A stretch of DNA of 64,000 bases from Arthrobacter sp. SLBN-112 (GTDB lineage Bacteria > Actinomycetota > Actinomycetes > Actinomycetales > Micrococcaceae): positions 1,922,001-1,986,000 of the forward strand of contig NZ_JAUSXY010000001.1 in NCBI RefSeq assembly GCF_030944625.1, in the 5' to 3' direction. The translations under genes and the position numbers were made by a program. Under the pieces are notes generated by a model. That model had not been told where the DNA came from. It made no database searches and was given only the letters and a program-made list of their open reading frames with translations. Shown here piece after piece: positions 1-8,562 of the stretch (within the stretch, counting starts at the first letter, position 1; each line of letters begins with the position of its first letter).

Positions 1-944
1 AGGCCGTCGTCGGGCTGGATGACGACGGCAAGGTGACGGTGATCAATGAGGAGGCCCGGCGGCTGCTCCACCTGGAAGGGGAGGCATTGGGGCAGCCCAT
101 TGCCGAACTGCTTCCGCACGGCCGCCTCCGTGACCTGCTGGCCGGCCGGCTCCCCGGGGCCGACCAGGTGGCGCTGACAGAGGACGCCTTGCTGGTTGTC
201 AACAGGATGCCAGTCGCCACCGCCGGCCGCAGCATTGGTTCGGTGGTAACGCTACGGGACCGGACCGAAATTGAAGGCCTGGTGCGCGACCTCCACTCGA
301 TCCAGGGCCTGATGGAGGCCATGCGCGCCCTGGAGCATGAGTACGCCAACCGACTCCACATTGTTGACGGCCTGTTGGAGATGGGGGACCTGGAGCAGGC
401 CAAGAGGTATGTTTCGCAGGTATCAAATATGTCCAGGTCCCTGGGGGAACGGCTGCGGGCCACAATTTCCCCGCCGGAGCTGGCGGCCTTGCTGCTGGCC
501 AAAGTGGCTGTCGCCGCCGAACAGGACGTGGAGATGGAGGTGACCGCAGACTCCAGGCTGGAACATCCGGAGGTGGATGCCACCGAACTGGTAACCATCG
601 TAGGCAACCTCCTCGACAACGCCGTTGACGCGCTGGCCAATACGCCCCGGCCACGCCGGGTGACGGTACAGTTCGACGACGCGGACGGCGTCTTCATTGC
701 GGTGCGGGACAACGGGCCCGGCGTCCCCGCTGACAAGGTTGCCCAGGTCATGGTGGACGGCTACTCAACGAAGGACCCGCGGCCAGGGATGCGGCGAGGC
801 ATCGGGCTGGCCCTGGTGAGCAGGATTGTTCGCAGGGCAGGGGGAACACTGGATGTGTTTCCCGGTCCCGGCGGTAACTTTGAGGTGTGGCTGCCGGCAA
901 AGATGCAGGCAGCGGTTGAGGACGGGAGTGCAGGCGTTGATTAA
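1..944 (+). CDS. Sensor histidine kinase, CitA/DcuS-like (5' end outside window)
   Basis: Cytoplasmic part of a two-component sensor kinase. Reading is open from base 3, so the start and any periplasmic sensor lie upstream of the window. The first visible residues (AVVGLDDDGKVTVINEEA) look like a PAS domain. The phospho-acceptor region HEYANRLHIVDGLLEMG is of the type seen in the citrate/C4-dicarboxylate kinases CitA, DcuS and DctS. It is followed by an N box (NLLDNAVDA), a G1 box (DNGPGV) and a G2 box (GIGLALV), all needed for ATP binding. The downstream response regulator overlaps it and is its presumed partner. The signal is inferred to be a small organic acid from the family only; no target transporter is in the window. 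Confidence 0.9.
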   Translation, partial: AVVGLDDDGKVTVINEEARRLLHLEGEALGQPIAELLPHGRLRDLLAGRLPGADQVALTEDALLVVNRMPVATAGRSIGSVVTLRDRTEIEGLVRDLHSIQGLMEAMRALEHEYANRLHIVDGLLEMGDLEQAKRYVSQVSNMSRSLGERLRATISPPELAALLLAKVAVAAEQDVEMEVTADSRLEHPEVDATELVTIVGNLLDNAVDALANTPRPRRVTVQFDDADGVFIAVRDNGPGVPADKVAQVMVDGYSTKDPRPGMRRGIGLALVSRIVRRAGGTLDVFPGPGGNFEVWLPAKMQAAVEDGSAGVD

Positions 945-1605
945 GACGCTCGTGGTGGACGACGATTTCCGGGTTGCGGGCATCCATGCGGCCCGGGTGG
1001 CGCGGGTGGACGGATTCGAATGCGTCGGCCAGGTCTACAGTGCGGCCGCCGCGCGGGAAGCCATTGCCCGCCTGCATCCGGACTTGCTCCTGCTGGACAT
1101 CCACCTGCCGGACGAGGACGGACTCTCCCTCCTGCGGTCGCTGCAGGCAGCAGGAACGCAGATTGACAGCATCGTGATCACTGCTGCGCAGGACCTGGCC
1201 ACCGTTAAGTCCGCGATGACCAGCGGAGCGATCTACTACCTGGTCAAGCCCTTTGGGTTCGACCGGCTCCGCACCCAGCTGGAGGCTTACAAGAAGTGGC
1301 GCGAGGAGCTGGAGTCCGTTTCGACGGCAAACCAGGCAACCATTGACAACCTCTACAAGGCCCGGTTGGCCGGGATCAAGGCAGCGGCCCCGGCCCCGCG
1401 CCTGCAGCCGACCATGCAGAAAGTGTTCGACGCCGTCCGGGCCGCCCGCGGTCCCGTCAACGCCGCGGAAATTGCCGAGCAACTCGGCGTCAGCAGGCCA
1501 ACCGCCCAGCGCTACCTGAGCACGCTGGAACGGAAGGGCCTCCTGGTCCTGGACCTTACCTACGGCAGCACCGGCCGGCCGTTGAATTCCTACACGGTTT
1601 CCTGA
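928..1605 (+). CDS. Response regulator, CitB/DcuR family
   Basis: Transcriptional regulator paired with the preceding kinase. The receiver domain (about residues 5-120) has the acidic pocket VVDDD, the phospho-acceptor Asp in LLLLDIHLPDEDG and the conserved Lys in LVKPFGF. The C-terminus carries a helix-turn-helix (AEIAEQLGVSRPTAQRYL) that reads as a winged helix typical of CitB/DcuR regulators. Start chosen at GTG 928 with GAGG six bases upstream; this overlaps the kinase by 17 nt and implies translational coupling. TTG 937 is an alternative. An in-frame codon at 826 would only add residues read from within the kinase gene. Confidence 0.9.
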   Translation: MQALIKTLVVDDDFRVAGIHAARVARVDGFECVGQVYSAAAAREAIARLHPDLLLLDIHLPDEDGLSLLRSLQAAGTQIDSIVITAAQDLATVKSAMTSGAIYYLVKPFGFDRLRTQLEAYKKWREELESVSTANQATIDNLYKARLAGIKAAAPAPRLQPTMQKVFDAVRAARGPVNAAEIAEQLGVSRPTAQRYLSTLERKGLLVLDLTYGSTGRPLNSYTVS

Positions 1606-1792
1606 ATACTACCGGCCGGCCAGTTGGTGTTGCCGCCAGTATGGGTTTTGCATATAACCGCAGGTCAAGCGGAAGTTGAAATTTCAAATACCTTGAGCTT
1701 TTGTTGACTCTTTACCCCCTCGCTTCCTGAGCTTGGCCCTGCAAAGTAGGTCCCAGCCAGTCAAACGAACACCAAAAGTCTGGGGGGACATC

Positions 1793-2150
1793 ATGAAGAA
1801 CAGCACTCTGGTCAAGGGAACGGCCGCTCCCCGCACGTTTGTTGCCGGCGACCTGAACGTGGTCAAGAGCGTCAACGGAGTGTGGAAGTGGGCATTCCAG
1901 GCGCCGGACTCGCCGTAGGGACGGCGGCGCCAACGGCACTGAGCTACGCCGCGCCCCAGTCGAATGGCACGTACGGGCCGTCCTACACCGAATCCGTGAA
2001 CCTTGGGACAACCAGCACGGTCGCCCTGACCATCACGTCGCAGATCGTCGTGGCCAACAGGACCACCACCCCGTTGACCATCCGCCAGCTCGGCGGAAGA
2101 AGGTGCCGCTGCATCCCCCCTTGCAGCGGCGCCGCCTCCCGCCGAGCTGG
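1793..2150 (+). pseudogene. Decayed SipW-type (alternate signal peptide) secreted protein
   Basis: ATG 1793 is preceded by a strong GGGGGGA ribosome site. The first residues, MKNSTLVKGTAA, match the usual opening of actinobacterial alternate-type signal peptide proteins processed by SipW. The hydrophobic core expected next is missing, and the frame runs straight into VAGDLNV and NGVWKW, a mature-region pattern of that family, before a stop at 1918. A second frame (about 1882 onward) continues with threonine/valine-rich beta-type residues (STVALTITSQIVVANRTTT). Internal deletion plus frameshift is inferred. The family assignment rests on the short N-terminus, so certainty is moderate. Confidence 0.45.
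2085..2150. terminator. Nested hairpin after the decayed secreted-protein gene
   Basis: A 12-bp outer stem (CCAGCTCGGCGG at 2085-2096 with 2139-2150) encloses a 9-bp inner stem (GCCGCTGCA at 2105-2113 with 2122-2130), separated by eight-base internal loops. No T-run follows, so it may be a factor-assisted terminator or a palindromic repeat rather than a classical intrinsic terminator. Confidence 0.45.
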
Positions 2151-2161
2151 CCTGGCGACGT

Positions 2162-2241
2162 CCATATTCATTTGCGACCCGGAGCCGCCCGCACGCCCCC
2201 GATATGTGGGGCGCGCAGGGGAATATGAGCCGCGAAAATGG
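2162..2241. repeat. Palindromic repeat, family R4 (divergent copy)
   Basis: The right half (GCGCGCAGGGGAATATGAGC and GCGAAAATGG, 2211-2241) resembles the right half of the hairpin at 17936-18015, which has CAGGGAATGTGG then GCGAAAATCG. The left half (CCATATTCATTTGCG, 2162-2176) is partly inverted relative to it. This looks like a dispersed intergenic palindromic element; the boundaries are approximate. Confidence 0.4.
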
Positions 2242-2266
2242 GTTTGCGCGTCGGTAGACTGCGGTC

Positions 2267-2650
2267 ATGTCATGCCGGATCAGTGAACTTGTCCTGAATT
2301 GCGCCGACCCCGAACTCCTCGCGCGGTTTTGGAGCGGGGTCCTTGGCTACGTCGAGCTGGACCGGGAGGAGGGTTCGATCGAGATCGGGCCGGCCGCCGG
2401 GTTCGGCGGACTGCAGCCCACCATCATCTTCAGCCCCAGCAGCAACCCGCGGGTGGGACGGCTTCCGCTGCACATCGACGTCAACCCGGTGGACCGGGAC
2501 CAGGACGCCGAACTGCAACGCCTGCTGGCACTGGGTGCGCGGCCGGCCGACGTCGGGCAGACCGGCGGGGAGCAATGGCACGTCCTGCAGGATCCGGAGG
2601 GCAACGAGTTCTGCCTCCTGCGCAGGCGGCTCGCACCACTCGAACCCTGA
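2267..2650 (+). CDS. VOC (glyoxalase/dioxygenase-like) family protein
   Basis: A 127-residue single-domain vicinal-oxygen-chelate protein. It opens with the paired-beta pattern ELVLNCADPELLARFWSGVL and ends with LQDPEGNEFCLL, the usual last strand with a metal-ligand-position Glu. Substrate unknown; members include glyoxalases, resistance proteins and non-catalytic binders. A TAGACT -10-like box (2255-2260) ends six bases before the ATG, so the transcript is probably leaderless. It stands alone between repeats and a hypothetical gene. Confidence 0.85.
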   Translation: MSCRISELVLNCADPELLARFWSGVLGYVELDREEGSIEIGPAAGFGGLQPTIIFSPSSNPRVGRLPLHIDVNPVDRDQDAELQRLLALGARPADVGQTGGEQWHVLQDPEGNEFCLLRRRLAPLEP

Positions 2651-2950
2651 ACACGCCTCCCGGTGGCCCCGGATACTGGATTGCCTGGGGGCGCCCACTT
2701 CAAGACGCCGCCAGGCACTTGCAACTATTGACGGCACTGCTCAAGCTGCGTGGTACAAATTCCGCAAGAATCGCTCAATTGTTTCCGGGTGGAGGCTGGG
2801 TGTGCCGGGAGTCTCCGTACAATGGCTGCCCGGCGGCCGGCGCAATGGCATGCTCCGTCCGGGGCCAAGGACCCTTACCGGCGCAGTGCGGAAGGACTAG
2901 ATTGTAGCTCCGGGCGCTACCCATCCGGGCGCCGCTACTGAGGAACGAAC
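2651..2950. other. 300-bp stretch without a convincing gene
   Basis: Short open frames here have no family signature or ribosome site. The only recognisable signal is the GAGGAA ribosome site just before the GTG at 2951. No strong hairpin, repeat or RNA motif was seen. Confidence 0.5.
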
Positions 2951-3262
2951 GTGGAACTGTTCAGCGACAAGCCAGCCGTTGCCGCGGCCGCCCTCACCAG
3001 GCTCGTCGCCGCAGAAGCCCAGTCTCCGGGGCGGCCCGTCGGCCGGCTCCAGGCTTTCCTCAGCGACCTGGTGGTGCGGAACGGGCCCATCATCGTTGAA
3101 CAGCTTGCCATCGAATTGGCACGCCAGCACCTGGCCACCATGGACCGGCTGGCAAAGGAGACGGGCCAGCCGGCCGCCCGCTACCTTGACGAAGTTGAGC
3201 TTGCGGCCGCCATGGAAGAAAGCATCGGCCGGGACCAGGCTGACCCAGGTGAGACCCACTGA
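2951..3262 (+). CDS. Hypothetical protein, mostly alpha-helical
   Basis: A 103-residue soluble protein starting at GTG 2951 with GAGGAA six bases upstream. The sequence is Ala/Leu/Glu-rich and predicted helical throughout (QLAIELARQHLATMDRLAKE). It has no signal peptide, membrane segment or metal motif. Family not recognised. It converges on the PAP2 gene with only 18 bases between stops. Codon use matches its neighbours, so it is probably a real conserved small protein. Confidence 0.6.
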   Translation: MELFSDKPAVAAAALTRLVAAEAQSPGRPVGRLQAFLSDLVVRNGPIIVEQLAIELARQHLATMDRLAKETGQPAARYLDEVELAAAMEESIGRDQADPGETH

Positions 3263-3280
3263 GGAGCGTGCGCTGAGCCT

Positions 3281-4186
3281 TTAGGGCCCGGGCGCGTCCC
3301 GGCGTCGAGCGGCGAACGCGAACAGGGACGTCGTTGCTACCGTGGCCAGGTACCCCGCGATCACAATCAGCGAGATCCCTGCCCAGAAGTAGTTGGTAGT
3401 GCTGGTCTCCTGCCAGGGACTGGGCGCAATCCGGATCAGCGAATACACCGCCACCCCGGCCGAGGCCAGCCCGATCAGCACCGGAAGGGTCAGCCAGATG
3501 CGGGCCGAGCCAAGATGCCTGCCGAACCCGTCCCACTCGTTCCAGGAACCGCGGCGCAGGATCAGCCAGCCCGCCGGGATCATGAAGGCGCCCACCAGCA
3601 GGAACGCCGCCACCACATCCGCGGGCCGGTGCCACTGGTTGATCAGCGTGGAGGCGCCGGACGCGATGGCAAAAGATCCGCCAATAAAGCCTGCCATGGG
3701 GCGCCAGCGCGGGGATGCCATCAGGAATACGGCGGCCGCGGCGGACGCCGCCAGCGTGGTGTGGCCGGACGGCAGCGAATTGAGTTCAAGGGTGAGCACG
3801 CCTTTGTCCGGGCGTGCGGGCAGGAGGTCCTTGAGTACCTGGGTTGCCACGTTGGCGCCGATGCACGCCGCCACCGCGATTCCCGCTTCCGCCCAGTGCC
3901 GGCGGATCACCGTGACAAACAGCACCACGACGGCGGCCATCACCAGGGAGATGGTGGGCAGCCAGTCCAGGAACTGGGTGGCGGCCTTGCCGGCGGGTCC
4001 GTGGATATCCACGGCTTCCACCAGCGCGGACTCATCGATGAACTGGCCCGTGGCAGTCTGGACGAAGAAGCAGTAGGTGGCAGCCAGCCCGGCAATGCAG
4101 GCCACAGTGGACAGCACGAACAGGAAAGCCGAGCCCGGAGCGGGCCGGGCCGGTGTCCTGGTGGGTAGTTGCCGTGAAGAAGTCAT
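3281..4186 (-). CDS. PAP2-family membrane phosphatase
   Basis: An integral membrane lipid phosphatase/phosphotransferase of the PAP2 superfamily, about 301 residues with six or more hydrophobic segments. The three signature motifs are visible: KDLLPARPD, LPSGHT and STLINQWHRPADVV, which supply the phosphate-binding Lys/Arg, the first catalytic His and the nucleophilic His with its Asp. Likely substrates are undecaprenyl pyrophosphate, phosphatidylglycerophosphate or similar. Start set at ATG 4186; a GTG at 4204 would add six residues and neither has a good ribosome site. It lies 18-36 bases downstream of the MFS gene and is probably cotranscribed. Confidence 0.88.
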   Translation of the reverse strand: MTSSRQLPTRTPARPAPGSAFLFVLSTVACIAGLAATYCFFVQTATGQFIDESALVEAVDIHGPAGKAATQFLDWLPTISLVMAAVVVLFVTVIRRHWAEAGIAVAACIGANVATQVLKDLLPARPDKGVLTLELNSLPSGHTTLAASAAAAVFLMASPRWRPMAGFIGGSFAIASGASTLINQWHRPADVVAAFLLVGAFMIPAGWLILRRGSWNEWDGFGRHLGSARIWLTLPVLIGLASAGVAVYSLIRIAPSPWQETSTTNYFWAGISLIVIAGYLATVATTSLFAFAARRRDAPGP

Positions 4187-4222
4187 CGCGGTTAAGGGTG
4201 ACACAGAAAGCTGGACGGCTGC

Positions 4223-5401
4223 TCAGGGGCCGGTGGCACCCGGCTTGACGGGGTCCAGCCGGGGGATGCTGGCCGCCGCCACCAGGACTGCGAGGACGCC
4301 CAGGCCGAACGGCAGTGCGGTGGCCGTGGCGATGCCGCCCACCAGGAGCGGGCCGCCGGCGTCGCCCAGTTCGCGGCCCAGTTCGGCCGAGCCCATGGTC
4401 CGGCCCATCCGCTCGGGCGGCGTGGTGTCCGCCAGGTGTGCGAAGCCCAGGGGCGTGGCGGCGCCAATGCCTGTCCCGATGCACCCTGCGGCCACGAAAA
4501 TGGTCGCCGGTCCCGGAGCGGCCGCGACCACGGCGATGCCCGCGGCAATCAGCAGCAGCCCCACGGTGGTGCCCCTGTTGTCGGTGACGGCGTTCCGGTC
4601 CCGCAGCCACCCGATCCAGGGCTGGGTCAGCACCGAACCAAGCGCCACCACGCTCACCGCGGCCGTGCCGGCGAAGGCATCCATGCCGTGGCGGGCGGCC
4701 AGCGCGGGGAGGAATCCGACGGCGGCACCCAGCGCGCCGGTGGAAGCGGCCAGTACCAGCGTGGGTACCAGGAAACGGCGCTCGCCAATCTGCCGGGCAA
4801 GGTCCATCACCGTGTACCGCTTCCGGGGCAGCGGCGGCAGGTGCGGGACGGACACCAGCACCCACAGCGCCGTGACCGCGGCCAGGGCGGACAGGGCGCC
4901 GAACAAGAGCGGGAAACCGCCCGCCGCAATCAGCCCCGCGCCCAGCGGCGGCCCGATGATGTAGCCGAGGCTCTTCCAGGATCCGTACCGGCCAAAGTAG
5001 GTGCCGGCCTTCCCCCCGCGTGCCATCCTGGCCACCATCGCGGACGACGCCGGCGAGAAGGCCGACGCCGCCGCCCCCTGTCCCAGCCGTGCCAGGGCAA
5101 GGACCAGGGGGTCGGCCGCGCCAAGTCCGATCAGCGACAGCGCGGCGAACGCGAGCAACCCGCCCACGACGACGGGTTTGGCCCCGATCCGGTCGCTGAG
5201 CGCACCGAAGACGGGCTTGAGGAACACCTCGGCGACGTCGTACAGGGCCAGGAGGATGCCGAGGTTCAGCAGCGTCAGGCCGATATTCCCACTCTGCGAG
5301 CCCAGTGCGGCCGCGATGCTGTGGGCGCCGAAGGCTGTGACAAATCCCGCTGCATACAGGGGCGCCGAGGAAGAGCGGGCAGCCTGGCCATCAGTGCTCA
5401 T
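4223..5401 (-). CDS. MFS transporter
   Basis: A 392-residue major facilitator protein with about 12 hydrophobic segments. The loop 2-3 signature is seen as GALSDRIGAKPVVVGG, and a second Arg/Gly-rich loop (RMARGGKAGTYFGRYGSWKS) lies before the TM5 glycine stretch, as in drug/H+ antiporters. A drug or metabolite exporter is likely; the substrate cannot be told from sequence. It is transcribed divergently from the ABC exporter operon at 5454, and the 52-bp gap holds a palindrome that may control both. Confidence 0.88.
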   Translation of the reverse strand: MSTDGQAARSSSAPLYAAGFVTAFGAHSIAAALGSQSGNIGLTLLNLGILLALYDVAEVFLKPVFGALSDRIGAKPVVVGGLLAFAALSLIGLGAADPLVLALARLGQGAAASAFSPASSAMVARMARGGKAGTYFGRYGSWKSLGYIIGPPLGAGLIAAGGFPLLFGALSALAAVTALWVLVSVPHLPPLPRKRYTVMDLARQIGERRFLVPTLVLAASTGALGAAVGFLPALAARHGMDAFAGTAAVSVVALGSVLTQPWIGWLRDRNAVTDNRGTTVGLLLIAAGIAVVAAAPGPATIFVAAGCIGTGIGAATPLGFAHLADTTPPERMGRTMGSAELGRELGDAGGPLLVGGIATATALPFGLGVLAVLVAAASIPRLDPVKPGATGP

Positions 5402-5419
5402 GATTGGGACTTTAGTACC

Positions 5420-5435
5420 TTCACAAACTTGTGAA
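5420..5435. promoter_or_regulatory. Palindromic candidate operator between MFS and ABC exporter genes
   Basis: TTCACAAACTTGTGAA is a perfect 7-bp inverted repeat around a 2-bp centre, in the 52-bp gap between two divergent transport genes. The ABC operon ends with a MarR/GbsR-like regulator that is the obvious candidate ligand. Binding is inferred. Confidence 0.5.
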
Positions 5436-5453
5436 AACTCCGAAAATTAAGCC

Positions 5454-6446
5454 ATGAACACCGTCATCCAAACTAGGGGCCTGCACAAGGACTTCGGCAG
5501 GGTCCGGGCCCTGGACGGACTCGACCTCGACGTCCAGGCGGGGGAGATCCACGGCTTCCTGGGACCCAACGGCGCCGGAAAATCCACCACCCTGCGCATC
5601 CTGCTGGGCCTGGCCAAGGCAACGTCCGGATCCGCCACCGTCCTTGGACTGGACCCGTGGACCCGGGCCGTTGAACTGCACCGGCGCCTGGCCTACGTCC
5701 CCGGCGACGTCCGGCTGTGGCCCAACCTCTCCGGCGGCGAAACCATCGACCTGCTCTCCCGGCTTCGCGGCGGAACAGCGGACGGTGCCGGATACCGCCG
5801 CAGCAAGGACCGCCTGTGCGAGGCCTTCGACTTTGATCCGGCCAAGAAAGGGCGTGCCTACTCCAAGGGCAACCGGCAGAAGGTGGCACTGATCGCCGCC
5901 CTCGCCACGGACGCCGAGCTCTACCTGCTCGACGAGCCCACCAGCGGCCTTGACCCGCTCATGGAGGCGGTCTTCCGCAGGGAGCTGCTCGCCGCCGTCG
6001 AGCGCGGGGCCACCGTACTCCTCTCCAGCCATATCCTGACCGAGGTGGAGGTGCTGTGCCACCGGGTGAGCATCATCCGCGCCGGCAGGATTGTGGACGG
6101 CGGCACGCTGGACTCCCTGCGCCACCTCACCAGGACCGAGATATCCTTCGCCGCGGACGGCATGGACACGGACGCCCTGGCACGGCTGGGTGCCGTGCAT
6201 GACCTGACGTTCGACGCCGGCCGGGTCAAGTTCAGCGCCGAATCGGACCGGGTGGCGGAGGTGCTTCCCACCCTTGGGGCCCTGGCCGTGAAGGGGCTGA
6301 CCATCACGCCGCCCTCGCTCGAAGAGCTGTTCCTGCGGCACTACGGCGATACCACGGTGGGAGCCCAGCCCGCGGCTGGGGCCGGCAACGGGGACCACCG
6401 GCACGGTGCGCGCCGGCACCTGCTGGGTGCCAGGGGACGTGGCTGA
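5454..6446 (+). CDS. ABC exporter ATP-binding protein (DrrA-like)
   Basis: The 330-residue nucleotide-binding subunit of a multidrug/polyketide-antibiotic exporter. Walker A is GPNGAGKST (about residues 37-45), Walker B with the D loop reads [10 protein letters not shown] (about 157-166), and the switch His is in [14 protein letters not shown]. The signature-loop position reads YSKGNRQKV, a variant of LSGGQ common in DrrA-type proteins. A C-terminal extension of about 90 residues after the ATPase core is usual in this group. The permease gene begins one base after its stop, so the two form one transporter. Confidence 0.92.
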   Translation: MNTVIQTRGLHKDFGRVRALDGLDLDVQAGEIHGFLGPNGAGKSTTLRILLGLAKATSGSATVLGLDPWTRAVELHRRLAYVPGDVRLWPNLSGGETIDLLSRLRGGTADGAGYRRSKDRLCEAFDFDPAKKGRAYSKGNRQKVALIAALATDAELYLLDEPTSGLDPLMEAVFRRELLAAVERGATVLLSSHILTEVEVLCHRVSIIRAGRIVDGGTLDSLRHLTRTEISFAADGMDTDALARLGAVHDLTFDAGRVKFSAESDRVAEVLPTLGALAVKGLTITPPSLEELFLRHYGDTTVGAQPAAGAGNGDHRHGARRHLLGARGRG

Positions 6447-6447
6447 C

Positions 6448-8070
6448 ATGCCCATCCTCATGATCCTCTGGGGCCAGCGTCTGCGCCGGGACCGCTGGCA
6501 GCTTCTGAGCTGGATCCTGGGAATTGGCGCCTTCGCCCTGTTCGCCGCCTCCTCCGTCAGCCAGACCTACGGCAACGCGGCCAGCCGCGCCGAGATCCTC
6601 CAAGTGGCCATCGCCACCCCGGCCATCCTGATGCTGCGCGGCCTGCCCCGCGGCGCAGACCAGGGCGCCTTCACGTTCTTCCTGGTCTACGCCTTCCTGG
6701 CCCTGCTGGCCGGACTGATGAGCACCTTCCTGGCCGTGCGCCACACCCGCGCCGACGAGGAAACCGGTGCCGCCGAACTGGTCGCGGCAACACCTGCCGG
6801 CCGGCTGCTGCCCACCATTGCCACCGTCCTGCACGGCGCAGCAGCCAATGTCCTGGCGGCGCTTGCCGTCTGCGCCGGACTCACCGTCCAGGGCCTGGAC
6901 GTGCAGGGAAGCCTGTTCGCGGGCGCCGCCACGGGCGCCGTCGGGTTTGCCTTCCTTGGCGTGGGAATCCTGGTGGCCCAGTTCATGAGCACGTCGCGCG
7001 GCGCGAACGGCGTCTCCTCCGCCCTGGTTGTCCTGGCCTATGTGCTGCGCGGGATTGGCGACGCCACCGGAACCCCGCACGCGGACGGAACGTCCATGAC
7101 CGAAGGCGCCGCCAGCTGGTTCTCGCCCATCGGCTGGGGCCAGCAGACGTTCGCCTTCTCCGGCAACCGCGCCTGGCCGTTGTGGCTGCCGGTGGGGCTC
7201 GGCGTCGCCTGCCTTGGAGCGGCATGGGCCATCCTGGGCACCCGGGACAGCGGAGCCAGTGTGTGGGGTGCACGGCCGGGCCGCACCGCCGCCCGGCCCG
7301 GTCTTCGCAGCCCTGTCGCGCTTGCCCTGCGCCTGCAGGCCGGTTCCGTCATCGGCTGGGGCCTGGGTGGCCTGGCCCTGGGCCTGCTGGCGGGGTCGCT
7401 GGGAAAGGCGATTGCCGCCGTCGATACCCCTGATACCAACATCACCGCCGTCCTGAGGTCCATCCTCGAGTCGCAGGGCACCTCCCTGACCCAGCTCATG
7501 GTCTCGGTCCTGTTCTCGATGGCCGGGATCCTTGCCGCTGCCTGCGCGCTGCAGGCCGTCATCAGGCTGCGGCAGGAAGAAGCCGCAGGAACCGCGGAAC
7601 TGCTGCTCGCCGCTCCGGTGGGACGAATCCGCTGGCTGGCCGGCTACCTGGTGCTCGGGGCCGCGGCAGTCGTGCTGGTGATCGGCCTGACGGGTGTGGG
7701 CGCGTGGATCACGCTGACCGGGTCCGGAGACCAGGGAATGCCCGCCGACGCGCTCTGGGAAACCGCCGTGGCCCAATTGCCGGCGGCACTGATCTACCTG
7801 GCCGTGCCCGCCCTGGTCTTCGTCCTGTGGCCCGCGGCAACCATCGGTGCCGGCTGGTCCCTGCTGGGGCTCGGGGTGTTCCTGGGGATCTTCGGCGGCA
7901 TGCTGGGCCTGGATCAAAGCATCCGCGACCTGTCCCCGTTTACCCACACCCCGGTCCCGCACGGCGACGCAACCGACTGGAGCGGGGCGTGGTGGATGCT
8001 GGCCATCGCGGTCATTGCGGGCGCGCTGGCCGTCACGGCGATGCGACGGCGGGAGGTGGGGTCCGCATGA
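6448..8070 (+). CDS. ABC exporter permease, polyketide-antibiotic type
   Basis: About 540 residues with two similar halves, each with six hydrophobic segments. The repeated cytosolic motif DEETGAAELVAATPAGR in the first half and RQEEAAGTAELLLAAPVGR in the second marks an internal duplication typical of this exporter family. ATG 6448 was chosen because it directly follows the ATPase stop and has AGGGGA upstream; GTG 6439 is an alternative. Its stop overlaps the next start as ATGA, which couples it to the regulator gene. Confidence 0.9.
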   Translation: MPILMILWGQRLRRDRWQLLSWILGIGAFALFAASSVSQTYGNAASRAEILQVAIATPAILMLRGLPRGADQGAFTFFLVYAFLALLAGLMSTFLAVRHTRADEETGAAELVAATPAGRLLPTIATVLHGAAANVLAALAVCAGLTVQGLDVQGSLFAGAATGAVGFAFLGVGILVAQFMSTSRGANGVSSALVVLAYVLRGIGDATGTPHADGTSMTEGAASWFSPIGWGQQTFAFSGNRAWPLWLPVGLGVACLGAAWAILGTRDSGASVWGARPGRTAARPGLRSPVALALRLQAGSVIGWGLGGLALGLLAGSLGKAIAAVDTPDTNITAVLRSILESQGTSLTQLMVSVLFSMAGILAAACALQAVIRLRQEEAAGTAELLLAAPVGRIRWLAGYLVLGAAAVVLVIGLTGVGAWITLTGSGDQGMPADALWETAVAQLPAALIYLAVPALVFVLWPAATIGAGWSLLGLGVFLGIFGGMLGLDQSIRDLSPFTHTPVPHGDATDWSGAWWMLAIAVIAGALAVTAMRRREVGSA

Positions 8071-8562
8071 GCGCTGACGCCGAACTGGCTGCGGCCCGGG
8101 ACGCCGGGGTGGCGGCCGCAGCCGCTGAACGGACCGCGGCTGCATTCGCTGCGGCCGGTTTCCCCAAGATGCCCGCCCGGACATTGCTGGCCCTGGTGTC
8201 ATCCGAGCAGGGGAGCCTCACGGCTGCCGAGCTCGCGGAGCGGCTGGGGGCAAGCGCCGCCGCCGTGTCCGGGGCGGTGCGTTACCTGCAGACCGTGGGG
8301 TTCGTGCACCGGGTCTCCCAGCCCGGCAGCCGCCGCGACCTTTACGCATTGCACGACGACGAGTGGTACGTGGTGTCCATGCGGAACAGTCCCATTTACG
8401 AGAAATTGGCCGACCTGACGGATGCCACTGCCGAAGCACTCCCGGAGGGCTCAGCAGCACGTGCCCGCGTGGCCGAGATGGCCCGCTTCTACCGCTTCCT
8501 GAAATCGAGGATGCCGGAGTTGCTGGACGACTGGGGAAAAGGAGCGGGAGGCGCAGCCGTGA
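8067..8562 (+). CDS. MarR/GbsR-family regulator with an apparent +1 frameshift at its 3' end
   Basis: A winged-helix repressor-type protein with HTH AELAERLGASAAAVSGAVRYL (given here by its ends, about residues 53-73) and wing RVSQPGSRRDLYAL. It is usual for such a gene to end an antibiotic-exporter operon and to regulate it. As written, the frame has no stop and runs into corA. Dropping one G from the GGGG at 8533-8536 gives a natural charged tail, WEKEREAQP, and a TGA at 8560-8562 that overlaps the corA GTG as GTGA. That is the same coupling style as elsewhere in this genome. The corrected length is about 164 residues. Confidence 0.82.

Noticed and set aside
8500..8558. Magnesium riboswitch before corA
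   Set aside because: The region is coding for the upstream regulator, and no leader of suitable size exists.
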